The notes under the pieces were generated by a model that was given only the letters and a program-made list of their open reading frames with translations, made no database searches and was not told the origin of the DNA. Position numbers and translations under genes: made by a program. A stretch of DNA of 64,000 bases from NCBI GenBank assembly GCA_018715745.1, contig DVLA01000020.1:1-64000 (forward strand), read 5' to 3'. This DNA is from Candidatus Coprenecus stercoripullorum (GTDB lineage: Bacteria > Bacteroidota > Bacteroidia > Bacteroidales > UBA932). Positions 29,634-40,257 of this stretch are shown piece by piece. Positions within the stretch are counted from its first letter, which is position 1. The number at the start of each line of letters is the position of its first letter.

Positions 29634-31042
29634 AATACGCATTGATTTCCTTAGCCGCGATATGCGGCATTCTTGCAGGATGCTGCGAGAACATACAGTA
29701 TTGCGACACATCGCTGCCGTATGAAATAAACGACGGCAGGATAGTGTTTTCCGTCCCGCCCCGTTCGGAAGGGCAGGAATCCATGATCGGGTTCAGGACC
29801 GAACCGATTGATACCGTAAGGGTAGGCTTCATAGGGCTCGGCATGAGAGGCCCCGGCGCCGTGGAAAGATTTACCTATATTGAGGGGACCCGGATCAACG
29901 CCCTGTGCGATTTGTACCCTGAAAGGGTTGAAGAAGCCCAGAAAATACTGACTTCGCGCAACCTGCCCGAAGCTGCATCCTATAGCGGGGAAGACGGGTG
30001 GAAAGAACTGTGCATGCGCGATGACATCGACCTGGTATATATCGTGACACCCTGGCAGCTGCACGTGGAAATGGCCGTATTCGCAATGGAACACGGGAAG
30101 CACGTTGCCATAGAAGTCCCTGCTGCCACCTCTCTCGCCGAATGCTGGGCGCTCGTAAACACCTCCGAAAAGACACGCAGGCACTGTACCATTCTGGAGA
30201 ACTGCGTATATGACTTCTTCGAAATGACAGCCCTGAACATGGCACAGCAGGGCCTGTTCGGGGAGATAATCCATGCTGAAGGCGCATACATCCATAATCT
30301 TGAACCGTTCTGGGATGAATATCAGGGCAACTGGAGACTGGATTTCAACCAGAAGCACCGCGGTGACGTCTATGCCACACACGGGTTCGGGCCAGTATGC
30401 CAGGCTCTCGACATCCACAGAGGGGACAAGCTGGACTATCTGGTAGCAATGGACACCAAATCGGTCAATGGCAAAAAACTCGTACAGGAAAGGATGGACA
30501 TGGACGAATGCGCAAACGGAGACCATACGATAACTCTCATACGCACCCACCAGGGAAAAATGATCGAAATCCAGCATAACGTAATGACTCCGCGTCCTTA
30601 CAACAGGCTCTACCAGCTCACCGGCACGGAAGGCTTCGCAAACAAATACCCCATTGAAGGTTTCACTTTCATGCCTGAGAATATCGGCGAAGAAGAGGTT
30701 CCGGACCATGAAGACCTCAATGCCCACGGATTCATTCCTGCCGATGCAAGGGATGCACTCATGCAGAAGTACATGCACCCCATCCACAAGGAAGTCGGCG
30801 AAATAGCCAGAAAAGTCGGGGGTCACGGAGGAATGGACTTTGTCATGGACTACAGGCTCGTATATTGCCTGCGCAACGGACTGCCCCTTGATATGGACGT
30901 ATATGACGCAGCCGAATGGTCATGCGTAGGGGAACTCGGTTCAACATCCATGTATCACGGCAGCATGCCTGTCGAGTTTCCCGACTTTACAAGAGGGGAC
31001 TGGGACAAGACCGACGGGTTCTCATTCGCCTACGCCGAATAG
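29630..31042 (+). CDS. Gfo/Idh/MocA oxidoreductase-fold glycosidase, GH109-like (alpha-N-acetylgalactosaminidase family), lipoprotein
   Basis: Signal/lipobox CGILAGCC; RVGFIGLGMRGPGAVERFTYIEGTRINALCDLYPERVEEAQ and EVPAATSLAECWALV match the GH109 family. Confidence 0.85.
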   Translation: MKYALISLAAICGILAGCCENIQYCDTSLPYEINDGRIVFSVPPRSEGQESMIGFRTEPIDTVRVGFIGLGMRGPGAVERFTYIEGTRINALCDLYPERVEEAQKILTSRNLPEAASYSGEDGWKELCMRDDIDLVYIVTPWQLHVEMAVFAMEHGKHVAIEVPAATSLAECWALVNTSEKTRRHCTILENCVYDFFEMTALNMAQQGLFGEIIHAEGAYIHNLEPFWDEYQGNWRLDFNQKHRGDVYATHGFGPVCQALDIHRGDKLDYLVAMDTKSVNGKKLVQERMDMDECANGDHTITLIRTHQGKMIEIQHNVMTPRPYNRLYQLTGTEGFANKYPIEGFTFMPENIGEEEVPDHEDLNAHGFIPADARDALMQKYMHPIHKEVGEIARKVGGHGGMDFVMDYRLVYCLRNGLPLDMDVYDAAEWSCVGELGSTSMYHGSMPVEFPDFTRGDWDKTDGFSFAYAE

Positions 31043-31065
31043 GCCTTTCCGGCAGCCACAATCAG

Positions 31066-31098
31066 GAAGGCAGCTGTATGTACGGCTGCCTTCTTTTT
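31066..31098. terminator. Intrinsic terminator between convergent genes
   Basis: GAAGGCAGC-tgtatgtac-GGCTGCCTTC stem and TTTTT. Confidence 0.8.
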
Positions 31099-31115
31099 AT
31101 TATGCCCCGGCCATG

Positions 31116-32384
31116 TCATGAATTTATAGCCTTGACAGGGCTCATCCTCGCAGCCGAGTATGACGGTACCAGCCCGGAAAGAATACCTACTGCCACAGCC
31201 ACCGCCAGCCCCTTCATCACATTACCCATGGACAGGGTAAAGTCAAAACCTTCAATGTCGCGGAGAAACAGTGTGGCCACAGATACCAGGACCAGCCCCA
31301 CGACGCCGCCGGCCAGCGAAAGTACGGCAGATTCCGCCAGGAACTGAGTAAGGATGACATATCTCTTTGCCCCCAACGCCTTTTGGATTCCTATCTGCGG
31401 AGTCCTCTCCTTTACGGAGACAAACATTATATTGGCAATGCCGAAGCCGCCTATAAGCAATGAGAACCCCCCTATTATAAGGCCGGCTATATTTATCGTC
31501 CCCATCACCGAATCCATCACATCCATAAGGAAGGACATCCTGTCGATAGCGAAATCGTCCTTTTCCACCGGTGTCAGCCTCCTGAAAGACCTCATAAGCA
31601 GGCGCAGCTCGGCAATCATCCCGTCCTGGGAGACATTGTCCCTTGCAACCGCCCATATCTGGGCATTCGAGGAAAATACGCCAAGATTCTTCCCGAACCT
31701 TACCGGTACTATCACGGCATTATCCATATCCATCATGGACACCATGCTTTCACCCTGCGGGTCAGCCACACCTATAACGGTGACATTGGCCCCATTTACC
31801 TTTATACGCTTCCCGACAGGATCATCGGCAGGAAAAAGCTCCTGGGCCACATTATGCCCTATAACGGCAAGGCCTGAAGCTCCCCTTGATTCCCCCGAAG
31901 TGAAAAGACGCCCTTCCGCAATCCCGATATTTATTATTTTCTCCAGCCCCTCGGTGCTCATAATAACAACCGCATCTGAAAAGGAATTGCGCCCGCGCGA
32001 GAGATACCCGTAGAAATAATCGGAAAAGACAATGGTCTGCGCCGTTTCAGAATTGGAGCGTATATAGGAATACTCGTCTTCCGTAACCGGAGGCCTTTGC
32101 AGGTATTCCCACCACCTGTATTCCTCCCCCTCATCCACTGTAAACGGGAACTGCTGGATGATAACGACATCGCTCCCGAATGTCTTCAGGCCTTCGGATA
32201 TATTCTTTCTAAGCGCATCGACTGCACAGAACACTGTTACGACCGAAAAAATGCCTATCGCCACCCCGAACAGGGAAAGCACTGTCCTGAACCTGTCCGT
32301 CCTTATGGCCGAGAACGCAAAAACGATGCTTTCAGCCATAAGCCTGAATACTATCCTGACCTCATTAAAAAAGCCGCCCTTCAT
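31116..32384 (-). CDS. MacB/FtsX-type ABC transporter permease
   Basis: N-terminal TM and periplasmic MacB-PCD-like region, C-terminal FtsX domain (GIANIMFVSVKERTPQIGIQKALGAKRYVIL). Confidence 0.92.
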   Translation of the reverse strand: MKGGFFNEVRIVFRLMAESIVFAFSAIRTDRFRTVLSLFGVAIGIFSVVTVFCAVDALRKNISEGLKTFGSDVVIIQQFPFTVDEGEEYRWWEYLQRPPVTEDEYSYIRSNSETAQTIVFSDYFYGYLSRGRNSFSDAVVIMSTEGLEKIINIGIAEGRLFTSGESRGASGLAVIGHNVAQELFPADDPVGKRIKVNGANVTVIGVADPQGESMVSMMDMDNAVIVPVRFGKNLGVFSSNAQIWAVARDNVSQDGMIAELRLLMRSFRRLTPVEKDDFAIDRMSFLMDVMDSVMGTINIAGLIIGGFSLLIGGFGIANIMFVSVKERTPQIGIQKALGAKRYVILTQFLAESAVLSLAGGVVGLVLVSVATLFLRDIEGFDFTLSMGNVMKGLAVAVAVGILSGLVPSYSAARMSPVKAINS

Positions 32385-35030
32385 CTATCTGTTGTTTATC
32401 CCCACTTTCCTTTTCAAATCCCTCAAAAGGTCGAATGCGTCCATCGGTGTCATGGTATTCAGATCCGTCCTCTTCAAAGTATCCCTTATATCCTCCAGAG
32501 TAGGATCGTCAAGGCCGAAAATGGACAGCTGGACCCCTTCGCCGGGAGCTTCCGCAGCCTTCCTGCGATTCTGGGAACGGGAGTTTCCGCTTTCTTCCAG
32601 CTTCCTGAGAATCTTCTCGGCAGACTCCACCACCTCAGAAGGCATTCCCGCCAGCCTTGCCACATGTATACCGAAGCTATGCGCAACCCCTCCTCTGCAA
32701 AGCTTTCTCAAAAATAGGATTTTCCCGTCAACCTCCTTGACCGATATATGAAAATTTTTTACCCTCTGGCAATATTTCTCTATCTCGTTCAGTTCATGGT
32801 AATGCGTTGCGAACAGGGTCCTTGCCCCGCCGCTGCGGCCATGGATATATTCCACTATCGCCCTGGCTATGGACATCCCGTCAAAAGTGCTCGTCCCCCG
32901 GCCTATCTCGTCCAGAAGAATAAGGGAGCCGGATGTCATGTTGTTGAGTATGGATGCCGTCTCAAGCATTTCCACCATAAACGTCGACTCCCCGCGGGAA
33001 ATATTGTCAGAAGCGCCCACCCTTGTAAATATCTTGTCGCAACAGCCTATGCGGGCCGATTTGGCAGGCACGAACGATCCGCACTGGGCCATAAGGACAA
33101 TCAGGGCCGTCTGCCTCAGCAGCGCCGACTTGCCCGACATGTTGGGGCCGGTAAGTATGATTATCTGCTGGACAGCGTCATCAAGATACAGGTCATTCGC
33201 AACATACTCTTCCCCCATGGGCATCATACGCTCGATAACGGGATGCCGTCCTTCCTTTATGACAAGCAGGTTGCCCTCTTCCATCTGCGGGCGGCAATAA
33301 CCGTATCCGACAGCCGACAAGGCGAAAGACAGCAGGCAATCCGTACGTGCGATAACGGACGCATTGGCCTGAATCTCAGGAATGGCTTTCTGCACAGCCA
33401 GAATGATTTCCCCGAAAATGCGGCTTTCTATGGCGGCAATTTTCTCTTCGGCCCCGAGTATCTTTTCCTCATACTCCTTCAGTTCAGGGGTAATATACCT
33501 CTCCGCCGAAACGAGGGTCTGTTTGCGTATCCATTCGGGGGGAACCTTCTCCCTATGCGTATTCCTTACTTCAAGATAATATCCGAACACATTGTTATAG
33601 CTCACTTTAAGCGAACTTATCCCGGTACGTTCCATCTCCCTGCGCTGGATTTCCTGAAGAATCTCCCTGCCATGGCTTACAATATTGCGCAGGCTGTCCA
33701 GTTCGCTGTCCACACCGGCCGCTATCACCTCCCCTTTCCCGATCTGGGCCGCCGGTTCGGCAGCCAGCCTGCTGTCCAGCACTTCCATCAGGGCGGAGCA
33801 GTCACTCAGACCGGAGGCCATTTTGCCCAACACCCCTCCCCTGTCTTTGGATTCAAGCAGTTTCCGTACGGGGCCGAACTGCATTATACCTTTGCGAAGC
33901 TGGGCCACCTCCCTCGGGCTCACCCTGCCGGATGCGGCCCTGGAAACTATCCTCTCGAGGTCACCCATGTCGGAAATATGGGACACAAGTTCGTCCCTCA
34001 AGTCTTTATCCCCCACAAATACTTCTACTGCATCATGGCGGGACCTGATCTCGGCGAGACTGCGGGAAGGCATGCACAGCCATGAACGGAGCATCCTCCC
34101 CCCCATAGGGGACGAAGTCCTGTCGATAATATCTATCAACGCAGTACCCTCAGGCACAACAGGAGAAAGCAGTTCAAGGTTCCTTATCGTAAACTTGTCA
34201 AGCCAGACAAACTTGTCGGCATCGATTCTGGATATCGAGCATATCTGCGCCAGGCCCCTTTCAGGACAGTATTCCGATGATTCCAGATTATTGGCCTCAA
34301 GATAGAACAGCGCAGCCCCGGCCGCGGTCAGGCCGAGCCTGCACGACTCTACCCCGAAACCCTTTAGGGTATCCACCCCGAAATGTTTCAGCAGTTTCCT
34401 GTACCCGGATTCAAACACGAAAGCCCATTCGTCCATAGTGGAAATATAGACTTTGGAAGCCGGTGCAAGGAACCTTTCCCTTACACCCTTTTCAAAGCCT
34501 TTCTGGACCAGCAGCTCCTTGGGACTGAAATCCGAAAGCAGCAGGTCCATATAATCCAGGTCACCTTCGGCAATCCTGAAAATGCCGGTAGATATGTCAA
34601 GAAAGGCTATGCCCGCCCTGTCCTTATAAAAATAGACGGAGGCCAGATAATTGTTCTCATTGCGCGAAAGAATCCGGTCGCTATAGGCCACCCCCGGCGT
34701 AACCAGCTCCGTAACCCCACGCTTGACCAGTTTCTTGGCAAATTTGGGATCTTCCAGCTGGTCACATACGGCCACCTTGTATCCGGCCCTGACAAGTTTG
34801 GGCAGATGCACGTCCACCGCATGATGGGGGAAACCGGCCAGTTCTATATCCCCGGCATCTCCGTTTGCTTTCCTGGTAAGTACTATGCCGAGAATCCTGC
34901 TCACCGTAACAGCATCCTCCCCGTACGTCTCGTAAAAATCCCCGACACGCATCAGCAACAGGGCCTCGGGATGCAAAGCCTTGAATTTGAAATACTGCAC
35001 CATCAAAGGTGTCCCTTCGTTTTTCCCCAT
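32385..35030 (-). CDS. mutS: DNA mismatch repair protein MutS
   Basis: Mismatch-binding GDFYETYGEDA, Walker A TGPNMSGKSALLRQ, STFMVEMLETASILNN, LDEIGRGTSTFDG. Confidence 0.97.
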   Translation of the reverse strand: MGKNEGTPLMVQYFKFKALHPEALLLMRVGDFYETYGEDAVTVSRILGIVLTRKANGDAGDIELAGFPHHAVDVHLPKLVRAGYKVAVCDQLEDPKFAKKLVKRGVTELVTPGVAYSDRILSRNENNYLASVYFYKDRAGIAFLDISTGIFRIAEGDLDYMDLLLSDFSPKELLVQKGFEKGVRERFLAPASKVYISTMDEWAFVFESGYRKLLKHFGVDTLKGFGVESCRLGLTAAGAALFYLEANNLESSEYCPERGLAQICSISRIDADKFVWLDKFTIRNLELLSPVVPEGTALIDIIDRTSSPMGGRMLRSWLCMPSRSLAEIRSRHDAVEVFVGDKDLRDELVSHISDMGDLERIVSRAASGRVSPREVAQLRKGIMQFGPVRKLLESKDRGGVLGKMASGLSDCSALMEVLDSRLAAEPAAQIGKGEVIAAGVDSELDSLRNIVSHGREILQEIQRREMERTGISSLKVSYNNVFGYYLEVRNTHREKVPPEWIRKQTLVSAERYITPELKEYEEKILGAEEKIAAIESRIFGEIILAVQKAIPEIQANASVIARTDCLLSFALSAVGYGYCRPQMEEGNLLVIKEGRHPVIERMMPMGEEYVANDLYLDDAVQQIIILTGPNMSGKSALLRQTALIVLMAQCGSFVPAKSARIGCCDKIFTRVGASDNISRGESTFMVEMLETASILNNMTSGSLILLDEIGRGTSTFDGMSIARAIVEYIHGRSGGARTLFATHYHELNEIEKYCQRVKNFHISVKEVDGKILFLRKLCRGGVAHSFGIHVARLAGMPSEVVESAEKILRKLEESGNSRSQNRRKAAEAPGEGVQLSIFGLDDPTLEDIRDTLKRTDLNTMTPMDAFDLLRDLKRKVGINNR

Positions 35031-35034
35031 AGCG

Positions 35035-35042
35035 CAAATTTA
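35035..35042 (-). promoter_or_regulatory. Candidate -7 box (TAAATTTG on minus strand) for mutS
   Basis: TAnnTTTG 4 nt from the mutS ATG. Confidence 0.5.
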
Positions 35043-35072
35043 ATCCAAATTTGCCGATTGATTGAAATATAA

Positions 35073-35080
35073 TAATTTTG
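35073..35080 (+). promoter_or_regulatory. Candidate -7 box (TAATTTTG) for the glycosyltransferase
   Basis: TAnnTTTG 17 nt upstream of ATG 35098, divergent to the mutS promoter. Confidence 0.5.
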
Positions 35081-35097
35081 TATCCGAGGTTCGCATA

Positions 35098-36489
35098 ATG
35101 AAAAAAGTTCTCATTATCACATATTATTGGCCTCCGACCTCCGGCTCCGGTGTGCAAAGATGGCTGAAAATGTCCAAATACCTTCCGGAAAACGGATGGC
35201 AGCCAATAATATACACACCGGCCAACCCCGACATGCAACTGAGGGACGAAACCCTGTGCAAGGATATTCCGGAAGGCATTGAAGTCATAAGGAGACCTAT
35301 TGTGGAGCCTTATTCCCTTTTCCGTATCATCACCGGCAGGAAGCGCGGAGGTTCCGAAGGGGGAAATGTCAATCCCATAGGCTCTTCCGGTAAAAAATCC
35401 GTAGCCATGCGCCTTTCGTTGTGGATACGGGCCAACATATTCGTCCCCGATCCGAGGGTATGGTGGGTAAGGCCTTCCGTACGGTTTCTCAGACGGTATC
35501 TTGCAGAAAACAGGGTAGATGCCGTTGTCAGCACAGGCCCCCCGCACTCCATGCACATGATAGCCATGAAACTGCACAGGGCCACAGGGATAAGGTGGAT
35601 AGCAGATTTCCGCGATCCGTGGACAAAAATATTCTATTTCAAGCATCTGCCGCTTACAAAAAGGAACGCCCGCAGATACGGGGATCTTGAACGGGAAGTC
35701 CTTAAGGAGGCGGACGCCGTAGTGACCGTAACTGCGAAAATGACGGCCGAGTTCATGGAAACCCTCGGCGAATGCAATGCGGACACACCTGTGATAACCG
35801 TCGAAAACGGTTATGATGAAGATGATTTCAGAAACGGAGACATCCCGGCAAGCGAAAGTTTCACATTAGTACATACGGGACTGTTTTCATCCGAAGGAAA
35901 CCCTGCCGGATTCTGGAAGGTGCTCGGGGAAATAAGCGATTCACTGCCGTCATTCGGTACGGACCTGCGTATAGAGATTGCCGGGAAAACAGACAGGGAA
36001 ATAACAGAGGCCATCGTATCGGCTGGAATAGGGAGCCGGCTCGTCAATCACGGCTATATACCGCACCATCAGGCAAACTCGCTGCAACGGCAAGCGCGCG
36101 TACTGCTTCTGCCGTTAAGGCAGGAACCTGAAGCCGACGGCATCCTGACAGGCAAATACTTCGAATACCTGGCTGCAGGCAGGCCCATAATCGCATTCGG
36201 GCCGCACAACAGCGTACTGGAAGAATCCCTGAGAGAAACCGGGGCCGGAATGCTATTCGACTGGGAAGAAACGGCCGGCATGAAACTGTATATCGCAACT
36301 CTTTACAGGCACTACCTCGAAAGCCGCAAAAAAGACGTTTCGGACTGTGACATGCTCATAAGGGAAATTCTGGCGGAAATGCCGGAAGGCCGCATGCCGG
36401 ACTATCCGGAACCGGACAGGGATGCCGTTTCAAGATACTCCCGCAGGAAGCTCGCCGGAAAATTCGCCGGCATTTTATCAGGACAATAA
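35098..36489 (+). CDS. Glycosyltransferase (GT4-like)
   Basis: MKKVLIITYYWPPTSGSGVQRWLKMSKYLPENGWQPIIYTP; C-terminal EADGILTGKYFEYLAAGRPIIAFGP. Start moved to 35098. Confidence 0.85.
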   Translation: MKKVLIITYYWPPTSGSGVQRWLKMSKYLPENGWQPIIYTPANPDMQLRDETLCKDIPEGIEVIRRPIVEPYSLFRIITGRKRGGSEGGNVNPIGSSGKKSVAMRLSLWIRANIFVPDPRVWWVRPSVRFLRRYLAENRVDAVVSTGPPHSMHMIAMKLHRATGIRWIADFRDPWTKIFYFKHLPLTKRNARRYGDLEREVLKEADAVVTVTAKMTAEFMETLGECNADTPVITVENGYDEDDFRNGDIPASESFTLVHTGLFSSEGNPAGFWKVLGEISDSLPSFGTDLRIEIAGKTDREITEAIVSAGIGSRLVNHGYIPHHQANSLQRQARVLLLPLRQEPEADGILTGKYFEYLAAGRPIIAFGPHNSVLEESLRETGAGMLFDWEETAGMKLYIATLYRHYLESRKKDVSDCDMLIREILAEMPEGRMPDYPEPDRDAVSRYSRRKLAGKFAGILSGQ

Positions 36490-36500
36490 AAGAAGCTTGC

Positions 36501-36508
36501 TATCTTTG
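36501..36508 (+). promoter_or_regulatory. Candidate -7 box (TATCTTTG) for the YfhO-like gene
   Basis: TAnnTTTG 23 nt upstream of the ATG at 36532. Confidence 0.5.
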
Positions 36509-36531
36509 CCCATCTCTAAAACAGGACAATA

Positions 36532-39033
36532 ATGAACCACAGGATATCAGCGGCCATAAAGAAATACCTGCCCCACGTACTGATAATTGCAGGATTCGCA
36601 GCGTTTGCATACATCTATGCCCCGTATGTACTGCAGGGCAGGATAGTAAACCAGTCGGACATCTCCTCGTGGAAAGGCATGTCCCATGAGATACTCACTC
36701 ACAACGAAGCACACCCCGAAGACCCTGCCCTGTGGACAGGCTCGATGTTCGGCGGAATGCCGGCGACACAGATATCGGTAGACTATAAAGGGGATTTCAC
36801 CTCCTGGCTGTATGACCTGCTTTTCTGGGGGGAAAGGCCGCCGAGCTATTTCATAATATCAATGATAGGCGGATTCCTCCTGTTCCTGGCATTCGGGATA
36901 AACCCGTACCTGTCAGCCGCCGGAGCAATAGCCATAACGTTCTGCTCATACAACATGCAGATAATCCAGGTAGGGCACAATACCAAGATGGTCGCTATCG
37001 CATTCATGCCGTGGGTGCTTGCAGCCCTGGTTTACGCATACCGGAAAAGACCCGTACTCGGGGCTCTGCTCTTCGCCCTCGCCCTGAGTTTCCAGATAAA
37101 GGCAAACCATCCCCAGATCACCTACTATCTCGCCTTTATCGTAGCAGGTTATGTTATCGCCGAACTGTGCGGTGCAATAAAGTCCAAAACACTGCCCAAA
37201 TGGCTGAAGACCTCGTCCCTCATATTAGTGGCGGGAATAGCCGGGCTCGCGACCAACGCGAACAAGCTCATCCCTACATACGAATACGCGGAATACACCA
37301 TGAGGGGAGGTTCGGAACTTACCCACGACAAGGAAAACCAGACCGGGGACGGACTCAAGCTGGATTATGCAACTGCCTGGTCATACGGCATAACGGAAAC
37401 ACCGAACCTGCTCATACCTAATTTCAACGGAGGGTCGAGCTATGGTGAGATACCACGCAACTCCGAAACATTCAAGCTTTTGCAGGCATACTACCAGAAC
37501 GCGGAAAGCCTGCGCAAGGCAATGCCTGTATATTGGGGCCCCCAGCCGTTCACGGCAGGGCCGATGTACCTGGGGGCCGTATCACTGTTCCTTTTCGTAT
37601 TCGGCATGTGCGTAATTAAAGGACGGTACAAATGGTGGATAGCAGGTGTCTCCCTGCTGGCCCTGCTACTGGCCTGGGGTTCCCACCTCATGTGGTTCTC
37701 GGAACTGTTCTTCAAATATGCGCCCCTTTACAACAAATTCAGGACAGTATCGATGATTCTTGTCATCCTTCAGATAACCGTACCTGTCCTGGGCATACTC
37801 GGAGTCAATGAAGTGCTCTTCGGCAACAGCGCGCCGGACAGGAAAAAAACATGGAACGGCCTGATAACGGCCCTGTCCATTACCGGAGGCATCTGCCTTG
37901 TCTTCTCGCTTTTCCCGTCACTCGCCGGCAGTTTCTCATCGGCTTCCGACGCTTCGGTCTTCGGGGAAGGCTCGCCGCTCATAGAGAGAATCAGGGCGGA
38001 CCGCAGGAGCATGCTGAGGGCCGACGCTTTCCGTTCCCTTGTCTTTATCCTCCTTACTGCCCTCATACTGGCCTGCGCCATCAGCAGGAGGTTGAAAGGG
38101 CGTACCGACGAAGGCTGGAAAAGATACGCCGGCATAGCGGCAATAGGCGTATTGCTCGTTGCGGACCTGTGGAGCGTGGACAAAAGATACCTCAACGGCA
38201 GCCATTTCGTGACAGTAAGGAATTTCGACTCCCAGTTCTCTCCGAGACCGGTTGACAGCTATATTCTCGGCGACCCGGACCCGCACTACAGGGTACTCGA
38301 CCTCAGTCTGGGGAACAATATATTCAACGACGCCATAGTAAGCTACCACCACAAGACAATAGGGGGCTACAGCCCTGCAAAGCTGCAAAGGTACCAGGAT
38401 CTGATAGACTTCCACATCTCCCCCGAAATATACCGTCTGGTTTCCGACCTCAACAGCGGGAAAGGGACAGGCTATTATCCTGTCATAGCAATGCTGAACA
38501 CCAAATACCTGATAACGGACGGCAACCAATACCCGCTGGAATACGACAGACGATTAGGGAATGCCTGGTTCGTAGGCAAATCTGTCACCGCAGCCGATGC
38601 CGACGGGGAGATGGCTTTGCTCGGCAAGATAGATCCAGCCAGAGAAGCCGTCATCTACAATCCGGACACAGAGCCGGGCACGGTCACTGAATATCCCGGC
38701 GGAGGGGAGATCAGCCTTACGGAATACAGTCCAAACAGAATGGCCTACAGCTGTTCTTCACCCTCGGGCGGACTTGCGGTATTCAGCGAAATATATTATC
38801 CGGCCGGGTGGAAAGCGTTTGTAGACGGTAAAGAGAGTAAGATACTGCGCGCAGACTACGTCCTGCGCGCTCTGGAAATCGAGGAAGGGGACCACAATAT
38901 TGAATTCATATACGCACCGGAATCCTTCAGGACAGGGGAAGCCATATCCGCAGCGTCATCGCTGGCAATATTAGCATGCCTTGCCATATACATTATATTC
39001 TGTACAGTATCGTCCGGCAAACGGAGGCTTTAA
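36532..39033 (+). CDS. YfhO family membrane protein
   Basis: Multi-pass membrane protein with C-terminal YSPNRMAYSCSSPSGGLAVFSEIYYPAGWKAFVDGKE, typical of the YfhO family. Confidence 0.88.
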   Translation: MNHRISAAIKKYLPHVLIIAGFAAFAYIYAPYVLQGRIVNQSDISSWKGMSHEILTHNEAHPEDPALWTGSMFGGMPATQISVDYKGDFTSWLYDLLFWGERPPSYFIISMIGGFLLFLAFGINPYLSAAGAIAITFCSYNMQIIQVGHNTKMVAIAFMPWVLAALVYAYRKRPVLGALLFALALSFQIKANHPQITYYLAFIVAGYVIAELCGAIKSKTLPKWLKTSSLILVAGIAGLATNANKLIPTYEYAEYTMRGGSELTHDKENQTGDGLKLDYATAWSYGITETPNLLIPNFNGGSSYGEIPRNSETFKLLQAYYQNAESLRKAMPVYWGPQPFTAGPMYLGAVSLFLFVFGMCVIKGRYKWWIAGVSLLALLLAWGSHLMWFSELFFKYAPLYNKFRTVSMILVILQITVPVLGILGVNEVLFGNSAPDRKKTWNGLITALSITGGICLVFSLFPSLAGSFSSASDASVFGEGSPLIERIRADRRSMLRADAFRSLVFILLTALILACAISRRLKGRTDEGWKRYAGIAAIGVLLVADLWSVDKRYLNGSHFVTVRNFDSQFSPRPVDSYILGDPDPHYRVLDLSLGNNIFNDAIVSYHHKTIGGYSPAKLQRYQDLIDFHISPEIYRLVSDLNSGKGTGYYPVIAMLNTKYLITDGNQYPLEYDRRLGNAWFVGKSVTAADADGEMALLGKIDPAREAVIYNPDTEPGTVTEYPGGGEISLTEYSPNRMAYSCSSPSGGLAVFSEIYYPAGWKAFVDGKESKILRADYVLRALEIEEGDHNIEFIYAPESFRTGEAISAASSLAILACLAIYIIFCTVSSGKRRL

Positions 39034-40248
39034 ATGAATACACATCAAATACGACAGCGGGACAGGCTATTATCCCGCAGCTACTGCTTCATCCTTGCAG
39101 CCAACTTCCTGCTATATTTCGGGTTCTATCTGCTTATGCCGGTATTCCCGTTCTTCCTCGTTGAGGAATTCGGGGTCAGCAAAGGGGCCGTAGGGGCAAT
39201 GCTGGCCTGCTACACAGTAGCCGCCTTAGCCATCCGCCCGTTTTCGGGCTATCTTCTGGACACATTCGCGCGAAAACCGCTGTACCTTCTGTCGTTCTGT
39301 ATATTCACACTGATTTTCGGAGGATATGTCATCACCGGCACTATCCTGATGTTCATCGTATTGCGAATCGTACACGGATTGTCTTTCGGAACGGTCACCG
39401 TAGCAGGCAATACGATTGTCATAGACATAACCCCATCCTCAAGAAGAGGGGAAGCCGTAGGCTACTACGGACTGGCCAACAACATAGCGATGTCGCTCGG
39501 CCCGATGACCGGACTGTTCATGCACGATCATACGTCTTTCAATGTAATTTTCATGACTGCAATGGGATGCTGCCTGGCCGGGCTGGTATTCGCAGCCTGC
39601 GTCCGGACGGTAAAGAAAGAACCGGCACCGCGTACGGCCGTCTCCCTGGACAGGTTCATTCTCCTCAAGGGGATTCCCCTGGGAATCGACCTTATGCTCC
39701 TGTCCATTCCCTATGGAATGACCACCACATACGTTGCGATGTACGCCCAAAGTATCGGCATAACCGGAGGGACAGGGATATTCTTCACATTCATGGCAAT
39801 AGGTCTGGCCATATCGAGACTTTTCTCAGGAAGGCAGGTAGATCACGGACACATCACGGATGTCATACACATAGCCTTCTATCCGGTAATACTCTGCTTC
39901 CTCAGCCTGTTCCTGTGCGAAAAAGCGGCGGGCATATCCATACGTACAGCCGAGATTATGCTTTACTCCACAGCCCTTATCCTCGGGGCGGGATTCGGCA
40001 CGATGTTTCCAGCGTTCAACACCATGTTCGTAAATCTGGGAAGACACGACCAGAGAGGCACGGCCACATCCACATATCTCACTTCCTGGGACATAGGAAT
40101 AGGCATAGGACTTGTTCTGGGCGGAATGATCGGGGAAAGGTCGTCCTTTTCATATGCATACCTTGCCGGAGCATTCCTGAGTGTCATTTCCCTTATCGGC
40201 TTCGTATTCTACGCCGCGCCGCATTTCAAGCGCAACAGGATGGAATAA
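39034..40248 (+). CDS. MFS transporter
   Basis: 12-TM pattern with MFS motifs (AIRPFSGYLLDTFARKPLYLLSF, GEAVGYYGLANNIAMSLGP). Confidence 0.9.
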   Translation: MNTHQIRQRDRLLSRSYCFILAANFLLYFGFYLLMPVFPFFLVEEFGVSKGAVGAMLACYTVAALAIRPFSGYLLDTFARKPLYLLSFCIFTLIFGGYVITGTILMFIVLRIVHGLSFGTVTVAGNTIVIDITPSSRRGEAVGYYGLANNIAMSLGPMTGLFMHDHTSFNVIFMTAMGCCLAGLVFAACVRTVKKEPAPRTAVSLDRFILLKGIPLGIDLMLLSIPYGMTTTYVAMYAQSIGITGGTGIFFTFMAIGLAISRLFSGRQVDHGHITDVIHIAFYPVILCFLSLFLCEKAAGISIRTAEIMLYSTALILGAGFGTMFPAFNTMFVNLGRHDQRGTATSTYLTSWDIGIGIGLVLGGMIGERSSFSYAYLAGAFLSVISLIGFVFYAAPHFKRNRME

Positions 40249-40257
40249 TTCCGTATA

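Noticed and set aside
29651-30826. 391-aa minus-strand ORF opposite GH109
   Set aside because: Antisense shadow of a well-supported gene.
32748-34085. 445-aa plus-strand ORF opposite mutS
   Set aside because: Entirely antisense to a clear MutS coding sequence; composition (H/R/P/G-rich) matches a shadow frame and no domain is recognisable.
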